Of a DNA stretch of 38,853 nucleotides, positions 35,262 to 38,853 are shown piece by piece. Positions within the stretch are counted from its first letter, which is position 1. Every line of letters begins with the position of its first letter. The translations under genes were made by a program, and so were the position numbers. The notes below the pieces were generated by a model, which was given only the letters and a program-made list of their open reading frames with translations, was not told where the DNA came from and searched no databases. Origin of the DNA: Westiellopsis prolifica IICB1 (GTDB lineage: Bacteria; Cyanobacteriota; Cyanobacteriia; Cyanobacteriales; Nostocaceae); NCBI RefSeq assembly GCF_004323185.1, contig NZ_NAPS01000001.1:2345843-2384695 (forward strand), given 5' to 3'.

Positions 35262-36449
35262 TTATTTACTTGCACTGGCATCATTGCTTGAACCTACAGC
35301 AATTTTATAGTCAGGGCTAATCGCGTCTGCGGCCGCAGCTACTTTCTCAACTACGTTTGCAGGTAGAGGAACGTAACCTAGCTCCGTAGAGTTTTTCTGA
35401 CCTTCTGTCAAGCCGTATTCAACCATTGCTTCAATCGCTTTGGCTTTTGCTGCTTCCGGATATTTTTTGTGAACCAAAAGCCAAGTGTAAGTAACGACCG
35501 GATAAGAAGCATCTCCTTCTGGATCTGTGATGAAGGCGCGGAGATTTTCCGGTAAAGTAACTGCTTCTAGGGTTTTAGCTGCTGACTCATCAGTAGGAAC
35601 AACAAATTTACCTGCTTTATTTTCCAAAGCAGCAAACTTGAGATTATTTTGTTTAGCGTAGCCATACTCTATATAACCAATCGAGCCTGCGGTTTGAGTA
35701 ATTTGAGCAGTCACACCTTCATTACCTTTAGCACCAACTCCTACAGGCCAGTTGACAGTTTTACCGTCACCTACTTTACTCTTCCATTCTGGGCTAACGG
35801 CGCTGAGGTGTTTTGTAAATACACCTGTAGTACCACTACCGTCAGAACGATAAATTACTGTAATTGGTTCGTTAGGAAGCTTTGCACCTGGGTTTGCAGC
35901 AGTGATTTTCGGATCGTTCCAAGACTTGATTTTGCCTAGAAGAATATCAGTGTAAACTGCTCGTGGAAGCTTTAACTCTGGAACATCTGGTAAGTTGTAA
36001 GCTAGCACAATGCTACCAGCAGTCATGGGTAACATGAGGACGCCTTTATCAGCTGGCACTTTTTGGATTTCTTCATCCTTCATTGCAACGTCGCTGGCGC
36101 CAAAGTCTACAGTACCTTGGGTAAATTGCTCAACTCCAGCACCGCTACCAACAGACTGATAGTTAACTTGCAGATCAGGATACTTTTTGTTTAAATCAAA
36201 AAACCAACGACTGTATAGAGGTGCTGGAAAAGTCGCACCAGCTCCAGTTAATGATACTTTTCCACCAAGATCCAATTTCGCAGGACTAGAAGCAGTTGCA
36301 TCAGTAGCAGCACCAGGAGTTGCGTCACCAGTGGAAGTGTTATTTTGAGCTTCCTGTCCACCGCAAGCAGCTAGGCTCATCGCTAGTGCTAGTACCGAAA
36401 CAGTTCTCGTTAGGCGAGATTTATCAATTACTGACATACGGGAAAGCAT
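35262..36449 (-). CDS. pstS: Phosphate ABC transporter substrate-binding lipoprotein
   Basis: Periplasmic phosphate-binding protein of 395 residues. A lipoprotein signal ends in the lipobox L26-A-A-C29, so the mature protein is lipid-anchored at Cys29. An in-frame ATG four codons in (36437) is an alternative start. Phosphate-binding blocks are visible: GAGATFPAPLYSRW, YQSVGSGAGVEQF, VDFGASD and YRSDGSGTTGVF. A low-complexity linker rich in Thr, Asp, Ala and Ser (about 32-55) follows the lipid cysteine. It is the first gene of pstS-pstC-pstA-pstB. A candidate Pho box lies about 60 bases upstream, which suggests induction by the SphS-SphR system when phosphate is scarce. Confidence 0.97.
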   Translation of the reverse strand: MLSRMSVIDKSRLTRTVSVLALAMSLAACGGQEAQNNTSTGDATPGAATDATASSPAKLDLGGKVSLTGAGATFPAPLYSRWFFDLNKKYPDLQVNYQSVGSGAGVEQFTQGTVDFGASDVAMKDEEIQKVPADKGVLMLPMTAGSIVLAYNLPDVPELKLPRAVYTDILLGKIKSWNDPKITAANPGAKLPNEPITVIYRSDGSGTTGVFTKHLSAVSPEWKSKVGDGKTVNWPVGVGAKGNEGVTAQITQTAGSIGYIEYGYAKQNNLKFAALENKAGKFVVPTDESAAKTLEAVTLPENLRAFITDPEGDASYPVVTYTWLLVHKKYPEAAKAKAIEAMVEYGLTEGQKNSTELGYVPLPANVVEKVAAAADAISPDYKIAVGSSNDASASK

Positions 36450-36507
36450 GGATTTATGATGTTTGATCTTATTTTTCCAGCTAAACCCCTATGATGATAT
36501 AGCTTTT

Positions 36508-36526
36508 TGGTAAAGGGAAGGTTAAA
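36508..36526 (-). promoter_or_regulatory. Candidate Pho box upstream of pstS
   Basis: On the minus strand the sequence reads TTTAACCT-TCC-CTTTACCA. The cyanobacterial SphR/PhoB-type Pho box is made of (C/T)TTAACCT 8-mers separated by 3 bases. The first copy matches fully and the second matches 6 of 8, with exact spacing. A third copy is not recognisable. The site ends 59 bases before the pstS ATG, a suitable activator position. Confidence 0.6.
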
Positions 36527-36641
36527 GGCACATAGATTATGATGGTTTCACCAAGTAATTTTATACAAGTTTTAACTTTCTTGAGTTGACCTCGGTAGGC
36601 GCGTAGCGACTTCACAGAACCAGTCGATGTTGCGTCTAAGC

Positions 36642-36696
36642 GTCTATGTGTCTTGATGGTGAAAAAAGAATATTTTCAACACCAATACACATAGAC
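36642..36696. repeat. Long imperfect hairpin upstream of pstS
   Basis: GTCTATGTGT (36642-36651) and ACACATAGAC (36687-36696) pair perfectly, and the pairing continues inward to GAAAA/TTTTC with only three mismatches, giving about 24 paired positions around a 7-base loop. It may be a dispersed palindromic element; its position could also insulate pstS from upstream sequences. Confidence 0.6.
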
Positions 36697-37119
36697 ACAA
36701 AGAGGAAATATAGCTTTTTAGCTGAGATGATGGTTCTTTTTCTATCCACCTTGAAAGGGCTAAATTCGGCGAGCGCAAAAGTCATTTCGCTCATTCTTGT
36801 GATTGATCACATGGGGTTCTAGCTCTAAATTAAAAGGCGCGCCCTTGGTTATATAATTAAATTTCTCAAAAAAAGGATAAAATATAGCATTTATAGAACA
36901 ATGTCTGATAATTCCGAGTAGGGTTCGGATAAGACAAATCGATTGGCATTTAAACCTGTACAGATGTTGCAGTTCAACCTTCGTAACATGGTCAAAGTAT
37001 GCAAAAAAATCCTTAACCTAATTGCATTGGAGGTCAATCTAAAATCCAAAATCGAATAACCTAATTATTGTTAGTTATTTTGCTTTTATATGAGAATTAT
37101 TTGCACGAGTGTATTGTAA

Positions 37120-37707
37120 ATGTTAGCCGCTTCCAATCAGTTGTTATGGTCTATGATTGGCTTACTGCTAACTATGGGTGGTACCTTCTTAGAAGCAAAT
37201 ATTACCACCTTACCTTGGATTTGGAGTAAGCACGGAATTCACACTTTTTCTTTGGGTGTAACTTTTCAAATTGGCGGGGTGCTACTTGTAGGATGTTTAG
37301 GAGGCAAAAATGCTGGCGCCATTTCACAAATAGCATATTTGGTGATGGGGCTAACTTTATTACCCGTATTTGCTAGTGGTGGTGGTCTTGGCTATGTTAA
37401 GCTATCACAGTTTGGTTATTTATTGGGCTTTATTCCAGGAGCTTGGGTTTGTGGCTTTTTTGCCTTTAAAGCTAGACCTCGACTGGAAGCACTAGCATTT
37501 AGTTGTATTTGTGGCTTGTTAACTGTTCACGTCTGCGGTATTGGTTATTTGATTCTCAGCTATGTTTTACAGTTACAAGGTACAGAAACTCTGACCCTGA
37601 TGCAAGCAATCCTCAGATATTCCTGGTTTGCACTACCAGGACAATTAGCTGTGATCTGTGCTGTCACTGTCATAGCTTATGTGCTACGTCACTTAATGTT
37701 TTATTAG
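37120..37707 (+). CDS. bioY: Biotin transporter substrate-binding component BioY
   Basis: Membrane S-component of 195 residues with about six helices that binds biotin for uptake, alone or with an ECF module. Family features: FQIGGVLLVGCLGGKNAGAISQIAYLVMG (about 49-77 as a region), where the conserved G-x-x-x-G and LG-x-x-x-G pattern resembles other BioY proteins, then LLPVFASGGG and a GYLLGFIPGAW block (about 99-109). No biotin-pathway or ECF ATPase gene is adjacent. The neighbour lspA on the same strand is a pairing I recall from other cyanobacteria. No Shine-Dalgarno site is evident before the ATG. Confidence 0.85.
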   Translation: MLAASNQLLWSMIGLLLTMGGTFLEANITTLPWIWSKHGIHTFSLGVTFQIGGVLLVGCLGGKNAGAISQIAYLVMGLTLLPVFASGGGLGYVKLSQFGYLLGFIPGAWVCGFFAFKARPRLEALAFSCICGLLTVHVCGIGYLILSYVLQLQGTETLTLMQAILRYSWFALPGQLAVICAVTVIAYVLRHLMFY

Positions 37708-37765
37708 TCATTTGTTATTTGTCATTGGTCAATTGTCGTTTGTTATTTGCTTTTGACAAATGACT
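37706..37765. repeat. Degenerate TCATTTG repeats after bioY
   Basis: Imperfect heptamers of the TCATTTG/TTATTTG type begin at the bioY stop codon. AGTCATTTGT (37706-37715) is inverted as ACAAATGACT (37756-37765), so a loose hairpin with a 40-base loop is possible. Confidence 0.55.
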
Positions 37766-37840
37766 CATGACTAAAGTAAGTCGGCGGGATAAATATTACT
37801 ATGTTATGAAAAAACAACATGTTTAAAACCATTATTAATG

Positions 37841-37910
37841 ACCAATTACCAATTACCAATTACCAATTACCAATTACCAATTACCAATTACCAATTACCA
37901 ATTACCAATA
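37841..37910. repeat. Ten-copy heptamer tandem repeat ACCAATT
   Basis: Exactly ten consecutive 7 bp units: nine perfect ACCAATT and a last ACCAATA. The tract lies between bioY and lspA. Such uniform arrays are prone to slippage, so copy number may differ between strains. Confidence 0.95.
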
Positions 37911-37921
37911 ACGACCCCAAC

Positions 37922-37943
37922 GAGACGCGATGAATCGCGTCTC
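37922..37943. repeat. GAGACG-type palindrome upstream of lspA
   Basis: GAGACGCGAT (37922-37931) and ATCGCGTCTC (37934-37943) are perfect 10 bp inverted repeats around GA, followed by TAC. The outer arms GAGACG/CGTCTC are shared with the element at 11106-11130. It sits 29 bases before the lspA ATG, in what should be its leader. Confidence 0.75.
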
Positions 37944-37972
37944 TACATTTGTGCCGATTTACTTATTTTGCC

Positions 37973-38443
37973 ATGCGTTTTAAAAATAAATTCTTCTGGA
38001 TTACTGGCTTGATCGCTTTTTTTTTAGACCAAATCACAAAATATTGGGTAGTACAAACCTTTAGCTTGAAACAAACATTGCCACTCTTACCAGGTATATT
38101 TCACTTAACATATGTAACTAATACTGGTGCAGCTTTTAGTTTGCTATCAGGAAGGGTTGAGTGGTTACGCTGGTTATCTTTGGCAGTGAGTTTAGCACTC
38201 ATAGCTTTCGCATGGTTGGGGCCAAACTTAAACCGTTGGGAGCAATGGGGTTATGGTTTAATATTGGGCGGTGCTATGGGTAATGGTATAGACCGCTTTG
38301 CTTTAGGTTATGTTGTTGATTTCTTAGACTTTCGACTGATTAACTTTCCTGTATTTAATCTGGCAGATGTGTTTATTAATATTGGTATTGTTTGTCTGTT
38401 GATTGCTACTTTTCAAAAAACGCCAACTTCTAGTCGCAGGTAA
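37973..38443 (+). CDS. lspA: Lipoprotein signal peptidase (signal peptidase II)
   Basis: Aspartyl membrane protease of 156 residues from the ATG at 37973; the frame is open from a TTG at 37949. It cleaves signal peptides of prolipoproteins, such as PstS in this window, after lipidation of the cysteine. Four transmembrane helices are apparent. Conserved blocks are DQITKYWV (19-26), NTGAAFSLL (50-58), GNGIDRF (103-109), VVDFLDF with D116, and FNLADVFINIG with D132; the last two aspartates are the expected catalytic pair. The protein ends in a short basic tail (SSRR). It lies 265 bases after bioY, beyond repeats. Confidence 0.95.
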   Translation: MRFKNKFFWITGLIAFFLDQITKYWVVQTFSLKQTLPLLPGIFHLTYVTNTGAAFSLLSGRVEWLRWLSLAVSLALIAFAWLGPNLNRWEQWGYGLILGGAMGNGIDRFALGYVVDFLDFRLINFPVFNLADVFINIGIVCLLIATFQKTPTSSRR

Positions 38444-38541
38444 ATTTTATCAAAAAAGTGTGTAGGAGGATTGATTGGATTGATCGCGATCGCACCTCAT
38501 TTCATTTCCTCCTCTACACGCCACATATCCCAAAATACACA

Positions 38542-38572
38542 AACAAGAGGCTATGTAGAATAGCCTCTTGTT
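38542..38572. terminator. Terminator hairpin after lspA
   Basis: AACAAGAGGCTA (38542-38553) and TAGCCTCTTGTT (38561-38572) form a perfect 12 bp stem with a 7-base loop. It lies between lspA (+) and the gene entering from the right on the minus strand, so it can serve both. The flanks are only moderately T-rich. Confidence 0.75.
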
Positions 38573-38667
38573 GTCCTAAAAAAGCAGCAAATTTTTAAAC
38601 ACGTCAAAAAACTAAGAAACCTGTATCAGAATCATCTCATAAACAAGGTGAAGGCTGATCTTTTTGA

Positions 38668-38853
38668 TTATTGACCAGTACCAGTACCACTACCACTACC
38701 AGGAGTAATCTGAGTTGGACTGCTAGAGTCAGGTGCTGGAGTTGTGCTATCCGGTGCTGGGGTCATCTGAGTTGGACTGCTAGAGTCAGGTGCTGGAATT
38801 GTGCTATCCGGTGCTGGAGTGATTTGAGTTGGACTGCTAGAATCCGGTGCTGG
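38668..38853 (-). CDS. 3' end of a gene for a Pro/Ser/Thr-rich repeat protein (partial)
   Basis: Only the last 61 codons are present; the gene continues beyond the right edge. The frame reads tandem 19-residue units of the type PAPDSSSPTQ plus ITPAPDST(I/T), two full copies and a partial third, then a Gly/Ser/Thr tail GSGSGTGTGQ and a TAA stop at 38668. The 57 bp DNA units are nearly identical, pointing to recent duplication. Such Pro/Ser/Thr-rich tails are common in secreted or surface-anchored proteins as flexible, possibly glycosylated spacers. The identity of the protein cannot be told from this end. Confidence 0.75.
   Translation of the reverse strand, partial: PAPDSSSPTQITPAPDSTIPAPDSSSPTQMTPAPDSTTPAPDSSSPTQITPGSGSGTGTGQ

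Larger units (their letters stand above)
36450..37119. other. Divergent spacer between pstS and bioY
   Basis: About 670 bases between divergent genes. It contains the candidate Pho box (36508-36526), a long imperfect hairpin (36642-36696), a TGTGAT-TG-ATCACA palindrome at 36798-36811, and near 37032-37056 AATCCAAAATCG phrases like those at 14070. No coding frame or RNA gene is convincing. Confidence 0.55.

Noticed and set aside
36798-36811. TGTGAT-TG-ATCACA as a Crp-type binding site upstream of bioY/pstS
   Set aside because: The half-sites TGTGA and TCACA are only 4 bases apart, whereas Crp sites have a 6-base spacer, so it does not fit the usual site.

Overview
The window looks like chromosome of a filamentous, probably heterocyst-forming cyanobacterium (Nostocales: Nostoc, Calothrix, Tolypothrix or a relative). 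The signs are many HIP1 octamers (GCGATCGC) inside and between genes, several tracts of heptamer short tandem repeats (CCCCAAT/CCCCGAT, TCATTTG, CCAATTA), AT-rich spacers, a giant HstK-type Ser/Thr-His kinase, and typical cyanobacterial families (ComB-like phosphatase, Uma2, NatD-like permease). Genus and species cannot be fixed from the sequence alone. No rRNA, tRNA, CRISPR array or complete insertion sequence was seen.

Layout. 1-595: six tandem 20-21 bp repeats, then a gene-free spacer. 596-5227 (+): penicillin-binding protein 2, a tight methionine-salvage operon mtnD-mtnX-mtnB, and a ComB-like phosphatase. 5289-7910 (-): a small membrane protein, a YhiN/HI0933 flavoprotein, and a 53-residue rubredoxin. 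8416-13713: a five-domain cyclic-di-GMP enzyme (+), then an M61 protease and a Crp-type regulator (-). 13714-15186: a 1.5 kb AT-rich gap. 15187-17683 (+): a two-gene terpene mini-cluster (class I terpene synthase, FAD monooxygenase). 17746-24234 (-): an 1893-residue dual kinase and a response regulator with a coiled-coil tail. 24542-25880 (+): lipoyl synthase and a 48-residue one-helix membrane protein between heptamer tracts. 26020-28878: a branched-chain amino acid permease (-) and a hybrid histidine kinase (+). 29151-31511 (+): a Tat-exported PhoX/DUF839 protein and a three-cysteine LarE. 31545-36449 (-): a Uma2 protein and the phosphate uptake operon pstS-pstC-pstA-pstB with a candidate Pho box. 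37120-38443 (+): bioY and lspA. 38668-end (-): the 3' end of a gene coding a Pro/Ser/Thr-rich repeat tail.

How the genes work together. Three functional blocks stand out: sulfur recycling from methylthioadenosine (mtnD/X/B, possibly with the ComB-like enzyme), phosphate acquisition (pst operon plus a PhoX-like protein 1.9 kb beyond it), and a small terpenoid cluster bounded by signalling genes (Crp-type regulator on the left, multidomain kinase and response regulator on the right). Less expected observations are a pair of about 105 bp MITE-like elements with related terminal inverted repeats (one abutting larE, one inside the pst operon), a shared palindrome family near gene ends, a structured spacer inside the terpene pair, a start codon embedded in a heptamer array, and two short genes (rubredoxin and the 48-residue membrane protein) that are easily missed.
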